Below are positions 9,066-16,339 of a stretch of DNA of 64,000 nt, piece by piece. The stretch covers positions 32,543-96,542 of the forward strand of contig NZ_PYFX01000018.1 in the NCBI RefSeq assembly GCF_003020115.1. The letters are read 5' to 3'. The DNA comes from Bradyrhizobium sp. MOS002. GTDB lineage: Bacteria; Pseudomonadota; Alphaproteobacteria; Rhizobiales; Xanthobacteraceae. A program made the translations under genes and the position numbers. Under the pieces are notes generated by a model. That model had not been told where the DNA came from and made no database searches. It was given only the letters and a program-made list of their open reading frames with translations. How positions within the stretch are numbered: position 1 is the stretch's first letter; each line of letters begins with the position of its first letter.

Positions 9066-9223
9066 GGCCCCGCAGGCGTCCGCTGCATCCGCCTACGCGG
9101 CCGTTTCCACAACGTCATTGCGAGCGCAGCGAAGCACTCCAGTCTGCCGCCGCGGAAAGATTCTGGATTTCTTTCGCGGAGCCTGTCATCGGGCCGCGCT
9201 TCGCGCGGACCCGGTGTCTAACA

Positions 9224-9352
9224 ATGATGAAGCGCAGGGCACCGCCGCCGACCGGCGAATTTCTGTTCAAGGACATCGTCCTGCTGTGCGTCTGCGTGGT
9301 GTTGTTTCTGGCCTCCCTGCCGAAATCGGTTGTCCGGCTGCGCACCGAATGA
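9224..9352 (+). CDS. Possible small single-pass membrane protein
   Basis: A 42-residue frame: MMKRRAPPPTGEFLFKDI, a hydrophobic segment of about 17 residues (VLLCVCVVLFLASLP), then a basic tail. A positive N-terminus plus one membrane segment is a plausible small-protein layout. There is no strong ribosome site. The 5' part abuts a repeat-like stretch (9111-9215, beginning GTCATTGCGAGCGCAGCGAA). Tentative. Confidence 0.4.
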   Translation: MMKRRAPPPTGEFLFKDIVLLCVCVVLFLASLPKSVVRLRTE

Positions 9353-9367
9353 TCGTCAGGTCGTCTC

Positions 9368-9865
9368 TCACCGCCGGATCCGGTAGAGGACGCCATTCTC
9401 GCCGTGACGGAACGTGCTTCGCTCGAGGAGATAGTTGGTCTTCTCCAGAACGCGGCGCGATGCGCCATTGCCCACATAGACCAGGCCGATGAGGGACGGC
9501 AGCTCGTGGTGTAACAGTCCGATGTCGGTCAGCGCGGTCGCGGTCTCGCTTGCAAGGCCGCGGCCCCAGAACTCGCGCTTGAACGCGTAGGCTATCTCGA
9601 TCTCGTCGATATCGTCCACCAGGATGTGCCGGATGCCCGCCCGCCCGGCGAATGCCCCGTCGTTCGCTCGCAACACCCACAGCCCGAAGCCATGCTGGTC
9701 CCAATGGGAGATATTTGCGTCCAGATAGGTCTTCGTCCTCTCAGCCGGGCGGACGCCGCCGAGATAGCGCGAAACGTCCGCATCGAGATGCAAGGCGACG
9801 AGGTCGGCGAGATGATTTTCGTTCAGCCTCTCGGCCGTCAGGTTCTCGGTGCTGAAATGATCCAT
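9368..9865 (-). CDS. GNAT family N-acetyltransferase (RimJ/RimL type)
   Basis: 165 residues. The layout is that of RimJ/RimL-like acetyltransferases: an N-terminal TAERLNENHLADLVALHLD segment, a central beta sheet ending IEIAYAFKREFWGRGLASE with the acetyl-CoA loop (WGRGLA), then VYVGNGASRRVLEKTNYL. It transfers an acetyl group from acetyl-CoA to an unknown amine. It is monocistronic and convergent with the small gene before it. A short decayed copy of its N-terminal coding region lies at 12720-12770. Confidence 0.85.
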   Translation of the reverse strand: MDHFSTENLTAERLNENHLADLVALHLDADVSRYLGGVRPAERTKTYLDANISHWDQHGFGLWVLRANDGAFAGRAGIRHILVDDIDEIEIAYAFKREFWGRGLASETATALTDIGLLHHELPSLIGLVYVGNGASRRVLEKTNYLLERSTFRHGENGVLYRIRR

Positions 9866-10028
9866 GGACCCGGATAGCCACTTTCGGAGCAGGTCAAGAT
9901 GACGCGCCTTCGCCGTCCCTCATGATTTCTAACACATCCTAACGGGCAATTTTGGCGGCATCCGGTCAATGTTCCAATGGAAAAGCGGCCGGCATTTCCA
10001 AATCAGCACGATTGTCGACGGAGATCGC

Positions 10029-11300
10029 ATGACGTCCAAATCGCAAATCGAATCACCGCAACGGCCCGCGAGCGTCTCCCGCCGTGGTTTTGTGGGAGGT
10101 CTGTCGGCGGGCGTTCTAGGGGCGGTTGCGACCGAAGCGGCGGCCGCGCAAACGCTGGCTGACGTTCCTGATCGCGGGCCCGGCGCCGATCTCGGTGCGC
10201 ACAGCGAACGATCGCGCTTCGTCAAGATCGATCGCATTCCCGAAGCAGGACCGGGCAAGCGCAACGTCGACCCCAATGATGCCATCAACTCCAAGACGCC
10301 GCATCAGAAGCTGGTAGGCAACATCACGCCGACCGATCTGCATTACGAGCGCAGCCATTCCGGGGTGCCGGACATCGATCCCGCGCAGCACCGTCTGCTG
10401 ATCCATGGCCTGGTTCAGAAGCCTCTGGTGTTCAGCGTCGATGATCTCAAGCGGATGCCGTCGGTCACGCGCGTGGTCTTCATCGAATGCACGGGAAACG
10501 GATGGGAAAACTGGAAGAAGGCAGACCCTGATCTGACGGTGCAGAACACGCACGGCCTCGTCAGCACCAATGAGTGGACCGGCGTTCCGCTGAAGTTCCT
10601 GATTGGTCTCGCGGGCAAGGAGAAGAACTCGAACTGGATGCTCGCCGAGGGAGGCGATGGCGCGGGCGTCGACCGCAGCATTCCGCTGACCGACGAAATC
10701 GTGAACGAGGCCTTTGTCGCCTACGGTCAGAACGGCGAACCACTGCGCCCCGCGCACGGCTTTCCGATGCGGCTGGTAATGCCGGGCTTCGAGGGCAACC
10801 TCAACATCAAATGGCTGCGTCGTCTCAAGTTCGGCACTGAGCCTTGGATGACCCGCTGGGAAACGGCGCGCTATACGCAGCTGCTTGCCAACGGCAAGGC
10901 CCGCCAGTTCCAGCTGAGGATGGAAACCAACTCCGTCATCACGCAGCCCTCGGGCACGATGCAGATCCAGCCCGGCTACAACCGTATCTCCGGTCTCGCC
11001 TGGAGCGGCCATGGCAAGATCGCCAAGGTCGAGATATCGACCGACGGCGCGAACATCTGGAAACAGGCGCAGCTGAATCAGCCGGTGCTGTCCAAGGCCC
11101 AGGTTCGATTCCAGATGGACTGGGTCTGGGACGGCAAGCCGACACGGATCGTGAGCCGCGCGACCGACGAGCAAGGCAATGTTCAGCCGGACCGGCAGTC
11201 CTTCATCGCCGCGATGGGGAGCAATGCGCTGTTCCATTACAACGCCCAGCAGACCTGGAGCATCGACGAGGCCGGGAGGGTCCGTAATGTCCTCGCTTGA
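10029..11300 (+). CDS. soxC: SoxC-like sulfite dehydrogenase, molybdopterin subunit
   Basis: 423 residues from ATG 10029, chosen because a GGAGA site precedes it and because the twin-arginine signal (SRRGFVGG) then sits near the N-terminus, cut near AAAAQ. The Moco domain of the sulfite oxidase family follows, with the molybdenum-ligand cysteine in FIECTGNGW (Cys154). A Mo-co dimerisation domain (about residues 300-420) follows. It should oxidise sulfite to sulfate in the periplasm and pass electrons to the cytochrome gene that overlaps its end by 14 bases. The assignment to SoxC rather than another sulfite oxidase subtype is by overall resemblance. Confidence 0.83.
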   Translation: MTSKSQIESPQRPASVSRRGFVGGLSAGVLGAVATEAAAAQTLADVPDRGPGADLGAHSERSRFVKIDRIPEAGPGKRNVDPNDAINSKTPHQKLVGNITPTDLHYERSHSGVPDIDPAQHRLLIHGLVQKPLVFSVDDLKRMPSVTRVVFIECTGNGWENWKKADPDLTVQNTHGLVSTNEWTGVPLKFLIGLAGKEKNSNWMLAEGGDGAGVDRSIPLTDEIVNEAFVAYGQNGEPLRPAHGFPMRLVMPGFEGNLNIKWLRRLKFGTEPWMTRWETARYTQLLANGKARQFQLRMETNSVITQPSGTMQIQPGYNRISGLAWSGHGKIAKVEISTDGANIWKQAQLNQPVLSKAQVRFQMDWVWDGKPTRIVSRATDEQGNVQPDRQSFIAAMGSNALFHYNAQQTWSIDEAGRVRNVLA

Positions 11301-11835
11301 CAATCGGCTTGTCGCAGCGGCTCTCACGCTCGGCCTGCTCGCAGCGCCCGCATTTGCGTCCGATTTCGGCCGTCCCGCAACCCCGGCGGAGATCAAGCTC
11401 TGGGACATCGACGTCGCCCCCGATGGCAAGGGTCTGCCTGTCGGCGGCGGCACGGTTGCACAGGGGAAGCAGGTCTTCGCCGACAATTGCGCGGCCTGTC
11501 ATGGCGACAACGGCCAGGGCGGGATCAAGGATCGGCTGGCCGGGGGGCAGGGCACACTCGCTTCCGGCGCGCCGGTCAAGACCGTGGGCAGCTTCTGGCC
11601 CTACGCGACGACCTTGTACGACTACATTCACCGCGCGATGCCATATCCCACGCCGGGTTCGCTCAGCACCGACGACACCTATGCCGTCACCGCCTATATC
11701 CTGAGTCTGAACGGCATCGTTCCCCCCGACGGCAAGGTTGATAAGGACAGCTTGCCGAAGATCAAGATGCCCAACCGCGACGGCTTCATTCCGGAGCCGG
11801 AATTCGATCCGGCAAAACTATTCCGCAAGAAATGA
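11287..11835 (+). CDS. Periplasmic monoheme cytochrome c, partner of sulfite dehydrogenase
   Basis: 182 residues. The ATG at 11287 overlaps the end of soxC (translational coupling). It has a signal peptide (LGLLAAPAFAS), one heme site CAACH (Cys68, Cys71, His72), and a likely axial methionine in RAMPYPTPGS (Met118). Classic SoxD subunits carry two heme domains and are about twice as long; this one has one, so it resembles SorB or the heme half of SoxD. Its role is to accept electrons from SoxC-like oxidation of sulfite and pass them to the respiratory chain. Confidence 0.85.
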   Translation: MSSLDNRLVAAALTLGLLAAPAFASDFGRPATPAEIKLWDIDVAPDGKGLPVGGGTVAQGKQVFADNCAACHGDNGQGGIKDRLAGGQGTLASGAPVKTVGSFWPYATTLYDYIHRAMPYPTPGSLSTDDTYAVTAYILSLNGIVPPDGKVDKDSLPKIKMPNRDGFIPEPEFDPAKLFRKK

Positions 11836-11845
11836 GCGTGTGATC

Positions 11846-12316
11846 ATGAGGGTTTCGGCGCTGGTCAAGATCCTCGCTTTGGTTGCTGCGACATGTTTAT
11901 GGGAGACCCAAGCCATGGCCGTCGACGGACTCATCACGATCAAGAGCAGTTTCGGGCCCGAAGAGACGATGAAGCGGCTGGAAGCGGAAGTGACGGCCAA
12001 GGGCCTCACAATATTCGCCCATGTCGACCATGCCGCGGCCGCCGCCGCTGCCGGTCTGCCGTTGCGCCCGACCGATCTCATCATCTTCGGGAACGCCAGG
12101 GGTGGCACGCCCTTGATGCAGCAGTCGCAGACCAGCGGCATCGATCTGCCGCTGAAGGCGCTGGTCTGGCAGGACGAGCAAGGCGCGACGTGGCTGTCCT
12201 ACAACGATCCGGCGTATCTCGCCGGGCGTCACGGCATCGGTGAGCCGGCCAAGGCTGCAATCGTCGCCATGACGGCGGCCCTGCACGCGATTACGACCAA
12301 GGTCACCGCACCCTAG
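11846..12316 (+). CDS. Exported DUF302 domain protein
   Basis: 156 residues from ATG 11846, ten bases after the cytochrome stop. It has a signal peptide (ALVKILALVAATCLWETQAMA). The mature protein has the DUF302 pattern: SSFGPEETMKRLEAEVTAKG, then IFAHVDHAAAAAAAGLPLRP and LIIFGNARGGTPLM. DUF302 proteins often sit beside sulfur-oxidation genes. Co-transcription with soxC and the cytochrome supports a supporting periplasmic role, but its biochemistry is unknown. Confidence 0.8.
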   Translation: MRVSALVKILALVAATCLWETQAMAVDGLITIKSSFGPEETMKRLEAEVTAKGLTIFAHVDHAAAAAAAGLPLRPTDLIIFGNARGGTPLMQQSQTSGIDLPLKALVWQDEQGATWLSYNDPAYLAGRHGIGEPAKAAIVAMTAALHAITTKVTAP

Positions 12317-12361
12317 CGCAACGGGACGGCCGCGCGACGCGTGCGCCTTGAGGAGAGATCC

Positions 12362-12709
12362 ATGACCAGCACCAACGGGCAACCGGACTCACCTGCTCCC
12401 GGCGACGGCAAGATCGCCAGATGGGCGGTCATCGCGGTGTTATGCGCCTTCCTCGTCGGTGCCGGCGTCCTCGGCTATCTCGGCTGGTCCAGCACGACGA
12501 CGGAGGTGCCGGCATCGGGTTATGTCGCACTGGTGCTCGGTGTCGTGTTTTCGCTGGTTGTCGGCATCGGCTTGATGGCGCTGGTGTTCTACAGCAGCCG
12601 CAAGGGTTACGACGAACCGGCGGTGCTGATCCGGGAGCCGGAGAGCGATGCGGACGAAGATGTCGTCAGCTCACGCTCCGGTACACCGCCCACTGAGCGA
12701 GTACACTGA
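12362..12709 (+). CDS. Small two-pass membrane protein
   Basis: 115 residues from ATG 12362 (GAGGAGAGATCC ribosome site). It has a short Pro/Gly-rich cytoplasmic start, two hydrophobic segments (about residues 20-40 and 55-78), then an acidic tail (EPESDADEDVV). It follows the DUF302 gene by 45 bases and is probably the last gene of the sulfite dehydrogenase operon. No family is recognised. An anchoring or quinone-side role is possible but not shown. Confidence 0.65.
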   Translation: MTSTNGQPDSPAPGDGKIARWAVIAVLCAFLVGAGVLGYLGWSSTTTEVPASGYVALVLGVVFSLVVGIGLMALVFYSSRKGYDEPAVLIREPESDADEDVVSSRSGTPPTERVH

Positions 12710-12719
12710 GCCGGATGAT

Positions 12720-12770
12720 CGCATCGAGATGCAATGTGGCGAGGTCGGCGAGGTGATCTTCGCGAAGCCT
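12720..12770 (-). pseudogene. Remnant of a GNAT gene N-terminus
   Basis: On the minus strand this stretch reads EDHLADLATLHLDA. It matches ENHLADLVALHLDA from the intact GNAT gene at 9368-9865, and the DNA is also similar (GCATCGAGATGCAA, then GAGGTCGGCGAG). The similarity stops on both sides, so this is a decayed fragment of a second copy. It lies at the border between the sulfite operon and AT-richer DNA. Confidence 0.6.
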
Positions 12771-12798
12771 TGGTGCGCTTAGCCTCGCAAGATCGGGC

Positions 12799-13830
12799 TC
12801 AGCTTCCTGAATCTTTCAACCAGGAGGCAATCGTCTGATTAAGGTCATCAGGCACTTCATGCTGAATAAAGTGGCCAACGTCAGGCACGATCTTGACCGT
12901 GAGATTGTCCGGATTTTCAATCCATGACTTTTCCAGATCAATCGTGCTTAGCAAGGCGTGGGTCTCCTCGATTCCGTGCACATGCAAGACCGGGCATTTG
13001 ATCACGGCACCGGTGAGTTTCTTCATGGTTGGATCGAAAAGATTGAGCGCAAGCTGGGAAAACGCGTAATTGGCTTTGTAATAATTCATCATGGACGAGA
13101 TGGAAGATTTCGCGAAAGCCTCGACGTATCGACTCCTCACCTGTGGATCGACAACCCAGTATGCCAAATCCTGCGCAGTCAAATTGTCGCCTTTGCCTCG
13201 AGCGAAGAACCGTGTGGCGTAGGCGCTGGCCTTGGCCTGCGCGATAGGATGGTTCCAAGGGAGCAATTCCCTCGTGATGGCGCCGGGATGAGGAACGCTG
13301 AGGACGACAAGTCTTTCGATCAGGTCCGGATTTTGCCCGGCGAATAGCCACGACAAAGCGGCGCCCCAGTCGTGCCCGATCAGGATGGCCTTGCGACCGT
13401 TTCTCTCTGCATTGATCACGGCACGGATGTCATCGAGGAGAACCGGAAACTTATAGTTCTCGACGCCTTCCGGCCGATCGCTCAAATCGTATCCGCGCAG
13501 ATCGAGAGCGACCACCTGATAATTTGCTGAAAATGCCTGGATCTGATTTCGCCAGGAATACCAAAAGTCGGGAAACCCGTGCACGAACACCATCAGCGGT
13601 TTTTGATTGGAGCCCATGGTGACGTAGTGGATTTTCGTTCCTGCATTTTCCGCATATCGGTGCAGAAGGTTCGGATCCTTATCGATATCAACGGCGGGCT
13701 CGCTCAAAGCGACAGGGATCTTGTTGTGCCAGATGGCATCGCTTGACGTTTCTCCGCAAACGACGCGAGTGGACATCGCAGTGAACATGGCAGCTCCTAA
13801 AAGCATCATCGCGCAGGATCTAGAGGCCAT
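12799..13830 (-). CDS. Exported alpha/beta hydrolase, epoxide-hydrolase-like
   Basis: 343 residues with an N-terminal signal-like segment (MMLLGAAMFTAMSTRVVCG). The alpha/beta-hydrolase core shows HGFPDFWYSW (oxyanion side, about residue 84), the nucleophile elbow GHDWG with Asp154, and a late DVGHFIQHE segment carrying the catalytic histidine. An Asp nucleophile and the HGFP motif point to epoxide hydrolase or haloalkane-dehalogenase relatives. Export is unusual for this group. The codons are clearly AT-richer than those of neighbouring operons, which suggests transfer. It is divergent from a TetR gene with a long palindrome between them, so it is probably the regulated target. Confidence 0.83.
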   Translation of the reverse strand: MASRSCAMMLLGAAMFTAMSTRVVCGETSSDAIWHNKIPVALSEPAVDIDKDPNLLHRYAENAGTKIHYVTMGSNQKPLMVFVHGFPDFWYSWRNQIQAFSANYQVVALDLRGYDLSDRPEGVENYKFPVLLDDIRAVINAERNGRKAILIGHDWGAALSWLFAGQNPDLIERLVVLSVPHPGAITRELLPWNHPIAQAKASAYATRFFARGKGDNLTAQDLAYWVVDPQVRSRYVEAFAKSSISSMMNYYKANYAFSQLALNLFDPTMKKLTGAVIKCPVLHVHGIEETHALLSTIDLEKSWIENPDNLTVKIVPDVGHFIQHEVPDDLNQTIASWLKDSGS

Positions 13831-13982
13831 CTCAGTGGTCCCATTCGCTAGAACAATTGCCGAAACCGAAATTGCTTGAGCTCATTTGAGTATGTCCTGC
13901 GCAGCAATCTGTAAAAGTGTAGTTCCATCTATTGCAACTTCTGGAAGTAAATTTGATAAAGATGATATGGCGGGCACATTTA

Positions 13983-14017
13983 CTATGGTGATCGCCATAG
14001 TATGGCGATCACCATAG
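13983..14017. promoter_or_regulatory. 35-bp near-continuous palindrome, likely TetR operator
   Basis: Arms CTATGGTGATCGCCATA and TATGGCGATCACCATAG (17 bp each) are exact reverse complements around a single G. It lies in the AT-rich gap between the divergent hydrolase and TetR genes. An ATG at 14002 falls inside the palindrome, which argues that the true TetR start is the downstream ATG at 14050. Confidence 0.75.
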
Positions 14018-14049
14018 CGGTGTCAAGCCATGCGTGTTATGCTGACGGG

Positions 14050-14664
14050 ATGCCCCGTAAGACTGACGCCCGCGATCGCGCGATTGCCACTGCCGAGCGA
14101 CTGTTTCGCATCCAAGGCTACACTGCGACGGGATTGAGCCAGATCATCGAAGAAAGCGGCTCGCCCAAAGGATCGTTCTATTTTCATTTTCCGCGCGGTA
14201 AGGCACAGCTCGCAGAAGAAGCAATCGATCATTACGTTGCGACCAGAATGGCTGTGTTGCGGGCTATCTCGGCGAATACGACCGGCGATGCCCTGAGTTT
14301 TGTTCGCCAGATTTTCGGCGCGTTCGCGGCCGAGATGGTCGCCTCTGATTTCCAGTATGGATGTCTCATGCAGAATCTGGCGAATGAGCTTCCTGCACTC
14401 GACGCTGAACTGACCATACGGGTCGCGCGCGGATTTGCTGATTCAACCGAGATCGTCGCGGAGCATTTCAGGGGGTGCGGTTTCACGTCCGCGCGCGCAT
14501 CTTCGACCGCTTCCGCATTGGTCGCTGCCGTCGAAGGCGCACGTACGATCGCCCGCCTGCAACGCACAGCGGCTATATTCGACGCGCTGGCGGATGTGAG
14601 TGTCCAGGGGTGGGCGGCCCCCGAGGGGAAGCCCGAGGTCAGCTCCCGGCGGCGCGGACGATAG
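14050..14664 (+). CDS. TetR/AcrR family transcriptional regulator
   Basis: 204 residues from ATG 14050 (MPRKTDARDRAIATAERLF). The helix-turn-helix is YTATGLSQIIEESGSPKGSFYFHFP, with KAQLAEEAIDHY following. The C-terminal part (CLMQNLANELPALD and a late ASALVAAVEGARTIAR) resembles the LmrA/YxaF-like C-terminal domain of TetR proteins. It is divergent from the exported hydrolase and has a 35-bp palindrome just upstream, so it probably represses itself and the hydrolase. Confidence 0.88.
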   Translation: MPRKTDARDRAIATAERLFRIQGYTATGLSQIIEESGSPKGSFYFHFPRGKAQLAEEAIDHYVATRMAVLRAISANTTGDALSFVRQIFGAFAAEMVASDFQYGCLMQNLANELPALDAELTIRVARGFADSTEIVAEHFRGCGFTSARASSTASALVAAVEGARTIARLQRTAAIFDALADVSVQGWAAPEGKPEVSSRRRGR

Positions 14665-14845
14665 CTGCAACGGCGAACTTCCTTGCCGTTGCAATTGGGA
14701 TGAAGCGATGTTCACCGCGTCGTTCCAGACGCGCGGCATCGAATGACATTGACGCGGAATAACGGGCAGTGCTTCTTACCATTGCAAGGACGCGCTTTCG
14801 TTGGGGGTGACGGCCGTCCAGCGAATGTTCCGACGCGGAGTGGCA

Positions 14846-16021
14846 ATGGATTTCGAGCGCGACATAGCCAAGGTCAGCGGAATCGCTGCGGTCTCGACCA
14901 TCCTCGACGTGGTCAGCCGGACTACCGGCATGGGGTTTACGGCCGTTGCCCGCGTTACGGAGGACAGATGGATCACCTGTGCCTCGCGTGACCAACTTGC
15001 GTTCGGGCTGAAGCCCGGTGACGAGCTCAAGGTCGAGACCACGATCTGCCATGAGATCCGGCAGAGCCGTGAGGCGGTCGTCATCGACAACGTCAGCGAA
15101 GATGCCGCGTTCTGCAACCATCACACGCCTACGCAATATGGCTTCCAAAGCTACATCTCCGTGCCGATCATTCTTCCCGACGGTTCGTTCTTTGGAACTC
15201 TTTGCGCGATCGATCCGAAGCCGCGCAAGCTCCGGACTCCCGAAGTTATCGGCATGTTCAAGCTTTTTGCTGAGCTGATCGCGTCTCACCTCGATGCGGC
15301 CGAGCGCGTCGAGCTGATCGAGAGCAGGCTCGCGCTGGAACAACGCAATGCCGAACTGCGCGAGCAGTTCATCGCCGTGCTCGGTCACGACCTCCGAAAC
15401 CCTCTTGCCTCGATCCAGGGCGGCCTGCGGCTTCTGAACAAGAAGGTCGATGACGAGGGGAAGAACTGGATCAACCTTCTGCAGGGAAGCGTGGCCCGGA
15501 TGGCGGGCCTGATCGACAATGTGATGGACTTCGCCCGCGCGCGACTCGGCGCCGGGATGCAGCTCAAGCTGAGAGAGCAGCCACTCGAACCTGTCATCAA
15601 GCAGATCGTTGCGGAGTTCGAGAACGTGCATCCGGATCGCGTCATCGAAACCGTCGTCAGCGTTCCCCGGAGCGTGAGGATCGACGCCGACCGCATAGGT
15701 CAGATGCTGTCCAATCTTCTCGGCAACGCGATTTCCTATGGAGCCGCCAACGAGCCGATCAGGGTGCTGGCCCGGGCGACCGGAGCTGGCTTCGACATCA
15801 GCGTTGTCAACAAAGGTGCGCCAATTCCGGAGGAAGCGATGCCGCGCCTTTTCACTGCGTTCGACCGCGGCGACGTTCTGCCGAACCAGAAAGGGCTTGG
15901 GCTCGGATTATACATCGCCCAGGAGATCGCGCGCGCCCATGGTGGGTTGATCGTCGCGTCGTCGATGCGGGATGAAACAGTGTTCACCGCGACGTTTCCG
16001 GCGAGCCCGGCCCGCGCCTGA
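14846..16021 (+). CDS. GAF-domain sensor histidine kinase
   Basis: 391 residues from ATG 14846 (GGAG ribosome site). A GAF sensor domain spans about residues 15-150 (includes TICHEIRQSREAVVIDNV and FGTLCAIDPKPR). It is followed by a coiled linker and a HisKA domain with the phospho-accepting His181 in VLGHDLRNPLASI. The ATPase domain has the N box (LSNLLGNAISYG) and the G box GLGLGLYIAQEIARAHGG. There are no membrane segments, so the signal is cytoplasmic (small ligand, redox or light). No response regulator is adjacent; it may be an orphan. Confidence 0.9.
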   Translation: MDFERDIAKVSGIAAVSTILDVVSRTTGMGFTAVARVTEDRWITCASRDQLAFGLKPGDELKVETTICHEIRQSREAVVIDNVSEDAAFCNHHTPTQYGFQSYISVPIILPDGSFFGTLCAIDPKPRKLRTPEVIGMFKLFAELIASHLDAAERVELIESRLALEQRNAELREQFIAVLGHDLRNPLASIQGGLRLLNKKVDDEGKNWINLLQGSVARMAGLIDNVMDFARARLGAGMQLKLREQPLEPVIKQIVAEFENVHPDRVIETVVSVPRSVRIDADRIGQMLSNLLGNAISYGAANEPIRVLARATGAGFDISVVNKGAPIPEEAMPRLFTAFDRGDVLPNQKGLGLGLYIAQEIARAHGGLIVASSMRDETVFTATFPASPARA

Positions 16022-16070
16022 GAAGGCGTGCTACGCCGGCCTAGCTTGCCGTCACGAAGCGTCGCGCCAA

Positions 16071-16112
16071 TTCTCCGACAATACCATCATGCGCCTGTTT
16101 TGCCCGACGGTG
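16071..16112. repeat. Dispersed repeat family D, partial copy
   Basis: Contains CATCATGCGCCTGTTTTGCC followed by CGACGG and GCAAC. It matches the start of the longer copies at 18021-18168 (same orientation) and 59353-59503 (opposite orientation). The rest of the gap 16022-16339 holds no gene that I can support; a GAGGGAG ribosome site for the next gene lies at its end. Confidence 0.6.
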
Positions 16113-16339
16113 CAACCGGCGAACAGCTGGTAGCGCGGATTGTGCGAGGCTCTTCCCGGATGCGGTCCGGCGATTTTCTTGCGGACAAGGCATTGTGCCT
16201 CTTCCGAGAGAGCTGCACGAAAACTTCCAGAGGATGTGAATGGGTTCACACACACGTAGTCGCTCCGGATTTACGGTACCCGCTGATTCCGCGTAGAGCG
16301 GCCCGTTCGAACTATCTCGCTCAAGAGGGAGTTCAGGCT

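Noticed and set aside
9111..9215. Another mobile element near GTCATTGCGAGCGCAGCGAA
   Set aside because: It resembles a decayed dispersed repeat, but only one copy is seen in this window, so it was not listed as a separate repeat.
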